Shown: in pieces, positions 10,165-18,499 of the stretch
Layout: each line of letters opens with the position of its first letter
Position numbering within the stretch: the first letter of the stretch is position 1
Assembly (NCBI RefSeq): GCF_009208775.1
Contig: NZ_WFLM01000004.1
Coordinates: 434,001-498,000 of the forward strand
Source: Silvanigrella paludirubra
GTDB lineage: Bacteria > Bdellovibrionota_B > Oligoflexia > Silvanigrellales > Silvanigrellaceae
Direction of reading: 5' to 3'
DNA: 64,000 bases
Notes under the pieces: generated by a model
Seen by the model: only the letters and a program-made list of their open reading frames with translations
The model's database searches: none
What the model was told of the DNA's origin: nothing
Program-made: the position numbers and the translations under genes

Positions 10165-10646
10165 TTCTTTTATGCTCTCCTTTATCTTTTTTTCCTATGA
10201 AACATCCTAGAATTTATTAAATCACTTAACTAAAATACTAGTTTGAAATAATTTAAAATAGTTTAAGATTTTGTTTTTTTTTATTTAAACTTAGATAACT
10301 TTATAATAACTAGGCTACTAGTTAAATAAATATAATTTTAATGATCTAATCACAATTAATTCAGTCTAATTTGATAAATTATTCCTTTATTTTTTTACTT
10401 TTTTTTAAATAAAGAAGTATTCTGTCTTAAATTTCAGACAAAAATCCTTGTAAATAAAAATCCGTAATCGCTTCTTAATGTTTCGTTAATTAAATATAAA
10501 CTTATTTAAGATTTAAAAAATATAGTAATATAAAGTGATTATGCTGTAATAAAAATGATATATTTGTTTTATTTGTTTAATATTAGATTGTTATTGTGAT
10601 GTTAATTTTTGGTTTAATTATTAAATTTAAGGTGCTAATTAATTCG
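10165..10646. other. AT-rich intergenic region without visible genes
   Basis: About 480 bases between tRNA-Pro and the hairpin ahead of the next lipoprotein gene. It is very AT-rich with several T-runs. I see no ORF with a ribosome site and no convincing promoter hexamers. It ends at the hairpin at 10647. Confidence 0.5.
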
Positions 10647-10679
10647 AAGTAACAAAGTTCTTGTTACTTATTTTTTTTT
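10647..10679 (+). terminator. Terminator-like hairpin in the leader of the duplicated-domain lipoprotein
   Basis: A perfect 9-bp stem (AAGTAACAA 10647-10655 with TTGTTACTT 10661-10669) has a 5-base loop and is followed by A and a T-run (10671-10679). It lies only 27 bases before the lipoprotein ATG, leaving little room for a promoter after it. It could end readthrough from upstream, or act as an attenuator in the lipoprotein mRNA. Confidence 0.6.
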
Positions 10680-10706
10680 CACTATTTTATTTTTTAGGAA
10701 ATATTT

Positions 10707-11702
10707 ATGTCAAATAGTTTTTCAAATATTATGTTATCTTTAACATTAGGGGCTTCATTATTATTAGCTTCTTGTGGCAAAAAAGATAATTCAAATAACG
10801 TAACAAGTAATGCTGCTGATTTTACTTCGCAAGATGTAAATCCAAGCCAAGAAGTTAAAAATATAATAACTGCAGATAAACCTTATGTATCTGATGATTT
10901 ATCTTTACAAGCATCAACAGAAAGCAAAAAAAGTACAGTTTACTTTTTAGTTAATGATTTAAAACCTGTCTGGGGAGTGGATCAATATAAAACAAAAGGA
11001 ACAGATTTTACTGTTTTGGCAAATTTAAATGATAAAGTAGTTCCAATTGTTCTTACTGGATCTAAAGACGGACAAGCGTGTGGAATTTGGAATATGAATG
11101 ATGGAATTCAATCATGTTATTCAGATACTTTATCTGTTCTTACAGTAAAATTTGACCCAATTAAAAATCCAGGTTTGGAAAATGGTTTATATACTGGTAA
11201 ATTTGAAATTCTTGCAAAAGGTTGGCATAATCCTGATTTTGAAAAAGTAATTACAATTGATCTTTCTATTGATTACAAATCTGCTAATTTAATTACAGTG
11301 GATAAGCCATTTGTTTCTAAAGATTTATCAATTGAAGCATCAACAGAAAGCAAAAAAAGTTCTGTTTACTTTTTAGTTAATGATTTAAAAGCTGCTTGGG
11401 GAATTGGTCAATACGTAAATGGAACAGATTTTACTGTTTATGCAAATTTTAACGATAAATTAGTACCAATTATTTTAAATGGATCTACTGATCGTGGTTG
11501 CGGAAGAAAATATATGAATGATGCCGCAATTTGCTATAGTAACTTTATTTCTGCTTTAACTGTGAAATTTGACCCAGCAAAAAATCCTAATTTAGAAAGT
11601 GGACTTTATACTGCTAAATTTAATATTCTTGCTAAAGGATGGCACAATTCAAGCTATTCTAAAACAATTACACTTGATGTTGAGTTAGATATAAAAAAAT
11701 AA
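10707..11702 (+). CDS. Lipoprotein with two tandem copies of a ~137-residue domain
   Basis: A 331-residue protein with a lipoprotein signal (lipobox 'LLAS-C', acylated Cys23). A short linker is followed by two homologous domains at about residues 54-195 and 196-331. Both begin 'ITxDKPxVSxDLS' and share 'ASTESKKS', 'VYFLVNDLK', 'GTDFTV', 'VKFDP', 'ILAKGWHN' and two central cysteines. The DNA copies are also close, pointing to a fairly recent internal duplication. The domains look like extracellular beta-sandwiches. I do not recognise the family and assign no function. A terminator-like hairpin precedes it and another follows. Confidence 0.8.
   Translation: MSNSFSNIMLSLTLGASLLLASCGKKDNSNNVTSNAADFTSQDVNPSQEVKNIITADKPYVSDDLSLQASTESKKSTVYFLVNDLKPVWGVDQYKTKGTDFTVLANLNDKVVPIVLTGSKDGQACGIWNMNDGIQSCYSDTLSVLTVKFDPIKNPGLENGLYTGKFEILAKGWHNPDFEKVITIDLSIDYKSANLITVDKPFVSKDLSIEASTESKKSSVYFLVNDLKAAWGIGQYVNGTDFTVYANFNDKLVPIILNGSTDRGCGRKYMNDAAICYSNFISALTVKFDPAKNPNLESGLYTAKFNILAKGWHNSSYSKTITLDVELDIKK
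10866..11699 (+). repeat. Internal two-copy domain duplication in the lipoprotein gene
   Basis: The copies span about 10866-11291 and 11292-11699. Near-identical DNA stretches, such as those around 10918 and 11340 (both reading 'caacagaaagcaaaaaaagt'), recur about 422 bases apart. Confidence 0.8.
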
Positions 11703-11733
11703 GGTTATCCTTCCTCAAAAATTTTGAGAAAAT

Positions 11734-11771
11734 AAAACTCATAGACTTATAAAGATTTGTCTATGAGTTTT
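11734..11771. terminator. Bidirectional intrinsic terminator
   Basis: A perfect 13-bp stem (AAAACTCATAGAC 11734-11746 with GTCTATGAGTTTT 11759-11771) has a 12-base loop and a T-rich tail. It lies between the convergent lipoprotein gene and the 160-residue secreted protein gene and can serve both. Confidence 0.88.
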
Positions 11772-11779
11772 TCATTTTT

Positions 11780-12262
11780 TTAAAACCTAGTATTTGGTCT
11801 ATTATTCATTTGTTTTGGGTGGAACTCCTTAATAAGCGAATTATAAATACCTAGGTAGCACGTATTATTACCAGATGTAAGACAATAAGATACAAATCCA
11901 CTTCCTAAGTTATCTTTATTTGATCCAAAAAGATTCCAGTTATTGTCAAATCTATAATTTCCTGGCTGGGCAAAGATATAATCATTTCCAAATTTTTTTT
12001 GGCACTCAGTTTCTAATTGCTTTAAATTGAATGTATTGTCTATTATTTTAAAATATAAAAAATAAAAAGATTTATTATTATGAAAATTTTTTAATGAAAT
12101 CTCTGTCTCATTCCAATCACCAGAAACAGAGACATACTTATTATCTACTTTTAACCATTCCCACTTTCTTTCTTCAGTAGCACAAAAAACATAGGTATTA
12201 TCGGCATAAATACTTTTTTCAAAAAATAAAATTATACTTATTAGAATCAAATTTTTAATCAT
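11780..12262 (-). CDS. Small secreted protein of unknown function
   Basis: A 160-residue protein with a clear signal peptide (about residues 1-20, cleavage after 'SIYA'). The mature part has five cysteines ('VFCATEE', 'ETECQKKF', 'SYCLTSGNNTCYLG'), aromatic residues and a basic C-terminus, which suggests a small disulfide-bonded periplasmic or secreted protein. No family is recognised. It lies 65 bp downstream of the NRPS gene on the same strand and may be co-transcribed with it, but nothing in the sequence ties it to peptide synthesis. Confidence 0.6.
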   Translation of the reverse strand: MIKNLILISIILFFEKSIYADNTYVFCATEERKWEWLKVDNKYVSVSGDWNETEISLKNFHNNKSFYFLYFKIIDNTFNLKQLETECQKKFGNDYIFAQPGNYRFDNNWNLFGSNKDNLGSGFVSYCLTSGNNTCYLGIYNSLIKEFHPKQMNNRPNTRF

Positions 12263-12327
12263 ATTATAAAACCTTATATCATAATAAGTTAAAGAAAATA
12301 AACCAAAATTAAGAAATAAAATTAGAA

Positions 12328-15300
12328 TTATTTCAATTTAATATTTCTTGCTAAATTATAGATTGTTTTGTTTGAATATATTTGAGACAAATCTAAAACA
12401 AAGTCTTCCTGGAGTTTGGAAAGAAGTAAAATAGATTTAATAGAGTTTCCACCAAGAAGAAAAAAATCATCATGAATACTTATATTTTCACAGCAAAGAA
12501 TTTCGCAAAATTTTTGAGAAATCATTTCTTCAATCGGAGTAGAAGGTGCGATATATTGTTTTGTCTTTGCAAGATTGATGTTGGGTTCTTTTAATGATTT
12601 TAAATCAACTTTGCCATTATAATTTAACGGTAATTTTTCTAATTGTACAAAAAATTTAGGTATCATATAAGCGGGTAAATGATTTTCAATTTGTTTTTTT
12701 ATGTTATCAACTTCAATATTTTCTATTGCTTCAAAATAAGCGCATAAATACTTATGGTCTTGTTTGTCATTAAAAGCTTTTATAGTTACATTTGTGATAT
12801 TTGGATAATTTAAAATCTGTTGCTCAATTTCATTCAGCTCTATTCTATAGCCATATATTTTAATTTGAAAGTCTGTTCTTCCCGAAATTAAAATTTCACC
12901 TGATTCCAATTTTTTACCAATATCGCCCGTTCGATATAATTTTGAATTCAATCCTAGTTCTTTTTCTTTTTCAGTTTGAAATGGATTTAAAATAAATTTA
13001 CTCTCAGTCAACACATCGTTATTTATGTAAGATTGAGCTAAAATTTCACCACCAATATAAATTTCTCCCTCCATTGAATAGTTTCTAGGATGAAATTCAT
13101 TATCTAGTATATAAATTTTAGCATTTTGAATGGGTTTTCCAATTGGAATATTATCTGAATGAACATCTAAATCTTGCATTGTAGCTAAAACAGTTGTTTC
13201 CGTAGGCCCATAAGCATTTGTAATATTGTAGGATGTCTTTTTTAAATATTTGAGCTTTTCGCCTCCAACAAGCAAGTTTTTTAATGATCTATTTTCTAAA
13301 TTCATAAATATTTCAGCAAATTTTGTAGTTAAAAATGAAAAGGTAATGTTATTTTCATTAAAAAATTCATTTAATTTGTATATATCAAATTTAATATGGT
13401 TTGGTATAAAATAAAGACAAGCTCCACTCATTAGTGAACAAAATATTTCAATGACTGATGCATCAAAACTAAATGAAGAATACTTAGAAAGACTATCTTC
13501 ATTTGTAAGATTAAATTTATGAATACAGCATTCAATTAAGTTTATAACTGAGTTTTGATTTACTAAAACCCCTTTTGGATTTCCTGTTGATCCGGATGTA
13601 TAAATTATGTAAGCAGCGCTCATATTTGAAAACTCAATATGAAGATCGTTTGAATTTAAATTATGATAATCTATTTCTTCCAAGTCAATAAAATCAATAT
13701 TTTTAAAGTTTTCATTTTCCAACTTTTTAGTGCTTAGTAATTTTTTTGCATTGCTATCTTTTAAAATATAGTCAATTCTTTCTTTAGGGGTATCTGGTGA
13801 AATGGGTAAGTAAATGGCTCCTATTTTTAAAACACCTAATATTGCAATTAACATTTCAATTCTATTATCTATTAAAATTGCAATAATATCATCTTTTTTT
13901 ACCGTATGATTTTCTAGGAGTCTTGCTAATTGATTTGATTTTTTGTCTAATTCAATATAAGTAATTGATTTAAACTCATCAATTGCAGCAATTTTATCAG
14001 GAAAATTTTGTACAATTTCATTAAAGTATTTCGGTAATGATGTATTTTTAACCGTTTTTTCTGTTTTGTTTTGTTCATATACAATGTCATTAAATTCATC
14101 CGTATTTAAGGTGTCTAATTTATAAAGTTTCTCATTTGAATTAGTTAAAATCTTATCAAGAAATTGATTAAAACGATGAGCTAATGAGGATGAAATATTT
14201 TGTGGTAAAATATTTTCATATACTTCGCTTAAAAAATAAAGATTATCTTCAAATTTTATATATTTCATTCCAAAGGCAGATTTAGCCATTTGAGGATAAG
14301 CAGTTGGATTCATGATCTCATTTTTAAAAATAAGATCTTTTAGTTTGGCAAACCCAGAATAAGCAAAATGACTACAGTAGGAGTCGCTTTTATCAAAAAT
14401 ATCAATTGCATTTAAATAATGAAGTTTTTTAAGAAGCGGCATTTGCAATTTGAAATTATGAACTGCTTCATCAAAAGTAAAATCTTTATTATAAATGAAA
14501 GGATAGTTTATATTATTAATAATACAACCTGTTTCATCTTTATCATTTCTGATATTAACGGGATAGCTGACAATTAAATTATCTTTATTAAATAATTTTG
14601 CTTCAAAAATACACCATGCGTTTAATAATATATTAAATATACTGATTTCATTTTCTGCTGAATATTTAGAAAGCTTTGAATAAATATTTTTATCTAAAAT
14701 TTCAGAAGATGAAATAATTTTTTCATCTTCTTTTATATCATATTTTTCCGAAACACTTGATATTTCATTTAAAAGCTTAATATAATTTTTTATTTTAATG
14801 TCATTTGAATTTTCTAAAATTTCCGTATTCTTTTTTTGAATAAACATACTACTTAAATGACTTTCAGTTGTCTCTTCAATTACTTCTTCATCATGATAAA
14901 TTTTTGGTAGATCAGATATAAATTTGTCTAAAGATGTTCCATCTATAATTGAGTGGTGAATATTAAATAACATTATGATATCTTCATTATAATTTCTCTT
15001 TAGAAAATTTACTTTTAGTAAAGATTCATTATGTAAATCATGAGGAATTTTTGTCAATTTTTCAACTGTTATATTGTATTCTTCTTCTGAATAAATTTCT
15101 TTCTCATAAAAAATTGGATCTAGGTTATTGTTTATAACATATTTAATTTCATTATTTTTAAATTTAAAATTTGCCCTCAGGTTTGGCCTAATATCAACCA
15201 ATTTGCAAATTGATTCTTTCATTTTTATTAGATTTATATTTTTTATTAATTTATATGAAAAACACACATTGTAATTTGTGTTTTTATTATTTATTTTCCA

Positions 15301-15351
15301 AGAGTAATAATATGGCAATAAAATTTTTGGAACAATAATCTCTTTGTTCAT
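12328..15351 (-). CDS. Single-module nonribosomal peptide synthetase (C-A-PCP)
   Basis: A 1007-residue protein with three domains. The condensation domain (about 1-430) has an intact 'HHSIIDGTS' catalytic motif. The adenylation domain (about 440-925) shows A3 'YIIYTSGSTGNPKG', A4 'FDASVIEIF', A5 'NAYGPTETT', A7 'YRTGDIGK' and A10 'NGKVDLKSL'. The carrier domain (about 930-1007) has 'LLGGNSIKS', whose Ser carries phosphopantetheine. No thioesterase, reductase or second module is present. By eye the specificity residues read about D-A-I-F-L-G-A-V-L-K, suggesting an aliphatic residue such as Leu or Val, with low certainty. It may act with distant partners or make an amino-acyl conjugate. Confidence 0.92.
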   Translation of the reverse strand: MNKEIIVPKILLPYYYSWKINNKNTNYNVCFSYKLIKNINLIKMKESICKLVDIRPNLRANFKFKNNEIKYVINNNLDPIFYEKEIYSEEEYNITVEKLTKIPHDLHNESLLKVNFLKRNYNEDIIMLFNIHHSIIDGTSLDKFISDLPKIYHDEEVIEETTESHLSSMFIQKKNTEILENSNDIKIKNYIKLLNEISSVSEKYDIKEDEKIISSSEILDKNIYSKLSKYSAENEISIFNILLNAWCIFEAKLFNKDNLIVSYPVNIRNDKDETGCIINNINYPFIYNKDFTFDEAVHNFKLQMPLLKKLHYLNAIDIFDKSDSYCSHFAYSGFAKLKDLIFKNEIMNPTAYPQMAKSAFGMKYIKFEDNLYFLSEVYENILPQNISSSLAHRFNQFLDKILTNSNEKLYKLDTLNTDEFNDIVYEQNKTEKTVKNTSLPKYFNEIVQNFPDKIAAIDEFKSITYIELDKKSNQLARLLENHTVKKDDIIAILIDNRIEMLIAILGVLKIGAIYLPISPDTPKERIDYILKDSNAKKLLSTKKLENENFKNIDFIDLEEIDYHNLNSNDLHIEFSNMSAAYIIYTSGSTGNPKGVLVNQNSVINLIECCIHKFNLTNEDSLSKYSSFSFDASVIEIFCSLMSGACLYFIPNHIKFDIYKLNEFFNENNITFSFLTTKFAEIFMNLENRSLKNLLVGGEKLKYLKKTSYNITNAYGPTETTVLATMQDLDVHSDNIPIGKPIQNAKIYILDNEFHPRNYSMEGEIYIGGEILAQSYINNDVLTESKFILNPFQTEKEKELGLNSKLYRTGDIGKKLESGEILISGRTDFQIKIYGYRIELNEIEQQILNYPNITNVTIKAFNDKQDHKYLCAYFEAIENIEVDNIKKQIENHLPAYMIPKFFVQLEKLPLNYNGKVDLKSLKEPNINLAKTKQYIAPSTPIEEMISQKFCEILCCENISIHDDFFLLGGNSIKSILLLSKLQEDFVLDLSQIYSNKTIYNLARNIKLK

Positions 15352-15774
15352 ATTTAATCTCCCTTTTTATTAATAATTAAAATTAATAAAGCTTATATTC
15401 ATTATTTTAAATTTGTATAACGATAGAACCCTCCTAACAAATTATTTTAAATAAAGCAAATAAATATTAAAAAATTTTTAAATTTAAAATATTTATAAAA
15501 AATATTAATAAATATAAATTAAAATAACAATTATTTATAATATTATTGTATTAAAAAAATAATTTATCTAAAAGATAACCAAAAATTAATTTATAATAAA
15601 TATTTTATAATAATTATTTTTCAAATTTTTTAAATTAATTAAAAAGAAGTTATTTAAAAATTGGCTAGTTAAAAATATTTATTTATTTTTTTTGTGCTTG
15701 ATTTTATTTATTTAATTTTTTAATATATCTGCAGTAATTAAATATATTTTCTTGCTATCGTTAAAAATTTTTAT
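15352..15774. other. Very AT-rich divergent promoter region
   Basis: A 423-base spacer between the divergent NRPS and RCC1-like genes, mostly A and T. It should hold both promoters, but the low complexity makes hexamer calls unreliable. No ORF with a ribosome site is seen. Confidence 0.5.
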
Positions 15775-17982
15775 ATGGGAAAAATGAAAATGAAATATAT
15801 ATTTTTGATTTGTTCAACTGGTATACTTTTTCAAAATTATACGTTTGCAGCAAAACAAGATCAAAAAATTACTCCTTATTCAATAATATGGAATAATAAT
15901 CAGGAGTATTCTAATATATCTAGCAATGATAACAGTCTTTGTACTGTTAAAAATCCAAGTGGTGATTTGGTTTGCTTTGATCTCTATAAAGACAGTGCAA
16001 AATTACCTCCAAATGAATCTGGTTGGTTAGGAAAATATATTTCTATTTCATTGGGCACAGAGCATAAATGCGGAATATCTGTAAAAGGTGGAAATCTATA
16101 TTGTTGGGGAAGTAATTTTTATGGACAAATTGGAAATGGATCCGATGTCTATGCTTCTACAACAGTAAGAGTGTTACCTAATGAACAATTTATTTCTTAT
16201 GCGACAGGTTACCGAAATACATATGCTGTGACTGTTAAGGGTAAGTTGTATGGCTGGGGTGATAACTCAAAAGGTCAATTGGCAACATCGGTAATCAATC
16301 CTGCAGTAAATCGCTCACCAAAAGAAATTACTTTAAATGGTAAATCTTTTTTTGCTGTTACTGCAGGAGATCGTTTCTTTTGCGCAATTACAAATGAAGG
16401 CAAAAATAATATAGGGAATTTTGGAAAAGTATATTGTTCCGGAGATAATAGCTCTGGACAAGTGGGTAATGGAAATATTAGTACTGCTGAAACTAAATTA
16501 TTTTTAGCTGGAAATAAAAACTATACAAGCGTTTCAGCCGGTAGAGCGCATGTTTGTGCTGTTACAACTGACCAAAAAGTGGAATGCTGGGGAAATAATC
16601 GTATTGGACAGCTTTCAAATGATCCAAGATACGTTACATTATCACCTGTTCCAAGGGAAATTATGAGTAATAATTATCCTGATTTTCAAAATTTAAAATT
16701 TAGTTCTGTCTATTTATATAATAATTCAACCTGTGCTCTTACTACAGATGGAATTCCATACTGCTTTGGTGATAATAATTATGGTCAATTAGGTGGTACT
16801 CCAAGCGAAGGAAGTATTTCTGTAAAAGATGATTTTGGAAATTCTTTATATTCTCATTTTGAACCAAAAATACCATTCCAAAATTTATCCTATGGCTTTG
16901 TTTCTTTAACAGGAAATTCAAGATCAACCTGTGGAGTAACAAAAAATAACAATTTACAATGCTGGGGTTTTATAAGTAAAAATACTTATTCTAGTCTTAA
17001 TGTAGGAAGTGGAAATTTTTGTGGGATAAGTTTAAACGGTGGCAGAGCAATGTGCTCAAGTTCATCAAATAGTTTAGCTGATCAATTAGCTAATCCTTGG
17101 AATTCTCCTATAACTACTCCTTGGGTAAGTCAACAAAGATTTAAAAATCTTTCTGCAATTTCAGATAAAGTTTGTGGTGTCTCTATGGATGATAATTTAT
17201 ATTGCTGGTCTAAAGTACCAACATCATCACCTCAAGATATTTATCCTCAATTAGTAAACATTGGTGGAGAAAAAGTAACAAAAGTTGCTTTAGGATCTAA
17301 TCATGTTTGTTTGATTACAGATAAAGGCGCTTTAAAATGCTCTGGTGAAAATACAATGGGGCAATTAGGAGATGGTAGTTATAAAAACACAAATTATTTA
17401 AGTGAATTTGAAAAAATTACAACTTCAAATTTAAAATTTATTGATTTTGCAGTTACAAAAAACTCAACTTGTGCGATTGCAGATGACAATAGTGTATATT
17501 GTTTTGGATCTAATCAATATGGAGAATTAGGAATTTCCGATGTTGGAGTTCAAATGAATTCAAATCCTCAAATTATTCCTAATCTAAAGCTAGATAGTAT
17601 TTCTTCTGGATTAAATCATTATTGCGGAATTTTAAAAGATGCAGCAGATGCGGACAATAAAATGGTTTGCTGGGGTGATAATTCTTTAGGACAAACAGGT
17701 TCAAAAAATAATATTACTAAGGCACCATATGCAATCCAAAACTCTAAAAACTTTGTTTCAGTCGCATTAGGCCAAAATACAACTTGTGCTGTAGATCAAG
17801 ATAACAAAGCATTTTGTTTTGGAAGCAATGAATCTAAAATAATAAATAATAAAGACACAAAATCATTTTTGAGTCCTGTGCAAGTTCAAACAGATAAAAG
17901 ATTCTCTTCTTTAAACCTTGGTATTCGTGAGGCTTGTGGGGTTTCTAGCTTAGACAATACTGCACAATGCTGGGGTGGCTAA
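15775..17982 (+). CDS. Secreted RCC1-like beta-propeller protein, 14 blades
   Basis: A 735-residue protein with a signal peptide ending near 'YTFAA'. It carries a string of RCC1-type blade motifs ('CWGSNFYGQIGNG', 'CFGDNNYGQLGG', 'CSGENTMGQLGDG', 'CWGDNSLGQTGS'). Counting one motif per ~50 residues, including degenerate ones, gives 14, enough for two seven-bladed propellers. The cysteine-rich blades suggest disulfides outside the cytosol. It is collinear with the RCC1-like gene at 61256-63508, including the same degenerate blades 7-9, so the two are paralogues. In-frame ATGs at 15784 and 15790 are alternative starts. A surface binding role is inferred. Confidence 0.85.
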   Translation: MGKMKMKYIFLICSTGILFQNYTFAAKQDQKITPYSIIWNNNQEYSNISSNDNSLCTVKNPSGDLVCFDLYKDSAKLPPNESGWLGKYISISLGTEHKCGISVKGGNLYCWGSNFYGQIGNGSDVYASTTVRVLPNEQFISYATGYRNTYAVTVKGKLYGWGDNSKGQLATSVINPAVNRSPKEITLNGKSFFAVTAGDRFFCAITNEGKNNIGNFGKVYCSGDNSSGQVGNGNISTAETKLFLAGNKNYTSVSAGRAHVCAVTTDQKVECWGNNRIGQLSNDPRYVTLSPVPREIMSNNYPDFQNLKFSSVYLYNNSTCALTTDGIPYCFGDNNYGQLGGTPSEGSISVKDDFGNSLYSHFEPKIPFQNLSYGFVSLTGNSRSTCGVTKNNNLQCWGFISKNTYSSLNVGSGNFCGISLNGGRAMCSSSSNSLADQLANPWNSPITTPWVSQQRFKNLSAISDKVCGVSMDDNLYCWSKVPTSSPQDIYPQLVNIGGEKVTKVALGSNHVCLITDKGALKCSGENTMGQLGDGSYKNTNYLSEFEKITTSNLKFIDFAVTKNSTCAIADDNSVYCFGSNQYGELGISDVGVQMNSNPQIIPNLKLDSISSGLNHYCGILKDAADADNKMVCWGDNSLGQTGSKNNITKAPYAIQNSKNFVSVALGQNTTCAVDQDNKAFCFGSNESKIINNKDTKSFLSPVQVQTDKRFSSLNLGIREACGVSSLDNTAQCWGG

Positions 17983-17991
17983 TATTTAATC

Positions 17992-18372
17992 TTACCTTTT
18001 ACCGGATTTATCTTTAATAGATAAAGTTTTATCGGAGTTTTTTTCAAAGATAAATCCACCTAATGCAATACATTCTTTTTCATTATTTTTACTAATCCAT
18101 GCTAAAAATCCTTTATCCGTGCTGCAATCAGACATACCAGAGCATTCAATTTTAACCGATTTTGTAAATTTATTTTTATAAACCTGATTTGCATATTTAA
18201 TTTGTTCATTAGAAACATTGCATCCGTTTTTTCCTTTACAGCTATTTATTCCAAAACATTCAACATGACTTTCTCCTTTTTTTGGAGGAGCTGCATCTGA
18301 ATTCATTGAAATGGCATTTGCTGATATAATTACCATTACAGCATTTAAAATTTGCTTTTTTTTATTATCCAT
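17992..18372 (-). CDS. Small exported Cys-motif protein resembling BufA2-type bufferins
   Basis: A 126-residue protein with an N-terminal hydrophobic export segment (about 9-27) and the motif 'CFGINSCKGKNGC'. This closely resembles the CxGxNxCKGxxxC signature of BufA2-family copper-sequestering metallophores. The second half ('CSGMSDCSTDKGFLAWI' then 'ECIALGG') looks like a diverged second copy. Bufferins are normally encoded with bufB and bufC maturases. None is adjacent here, which is atypical. It converges on the RCC1-like gene with only 9 bp between stops. The metal-binding role is inferred from the motif. Confidence 0.6.
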   Translation of the reverse strand: MDNKKKQILNAVMVIISANAISMNSDAAPPKKGESHVECFGINSCKGKNGCNVSNEQIKYANQVYKNKFTKSVKIECSGMSDCSTDKGFLAWISKNNEKECIALGGFIFEKNSDKTLSIKDKSGKR

Positions 18373-18499
18373 TTTTATCTCCTTAGTAAAATTTAATTAT
18401 AATAAATTTAAGATTAAACAAAATGTCAAAATACCAATATTATTATTTTAATAAAAATATATATAATTAAAATTTAAAATATAATAAAGGTCTTATTGA

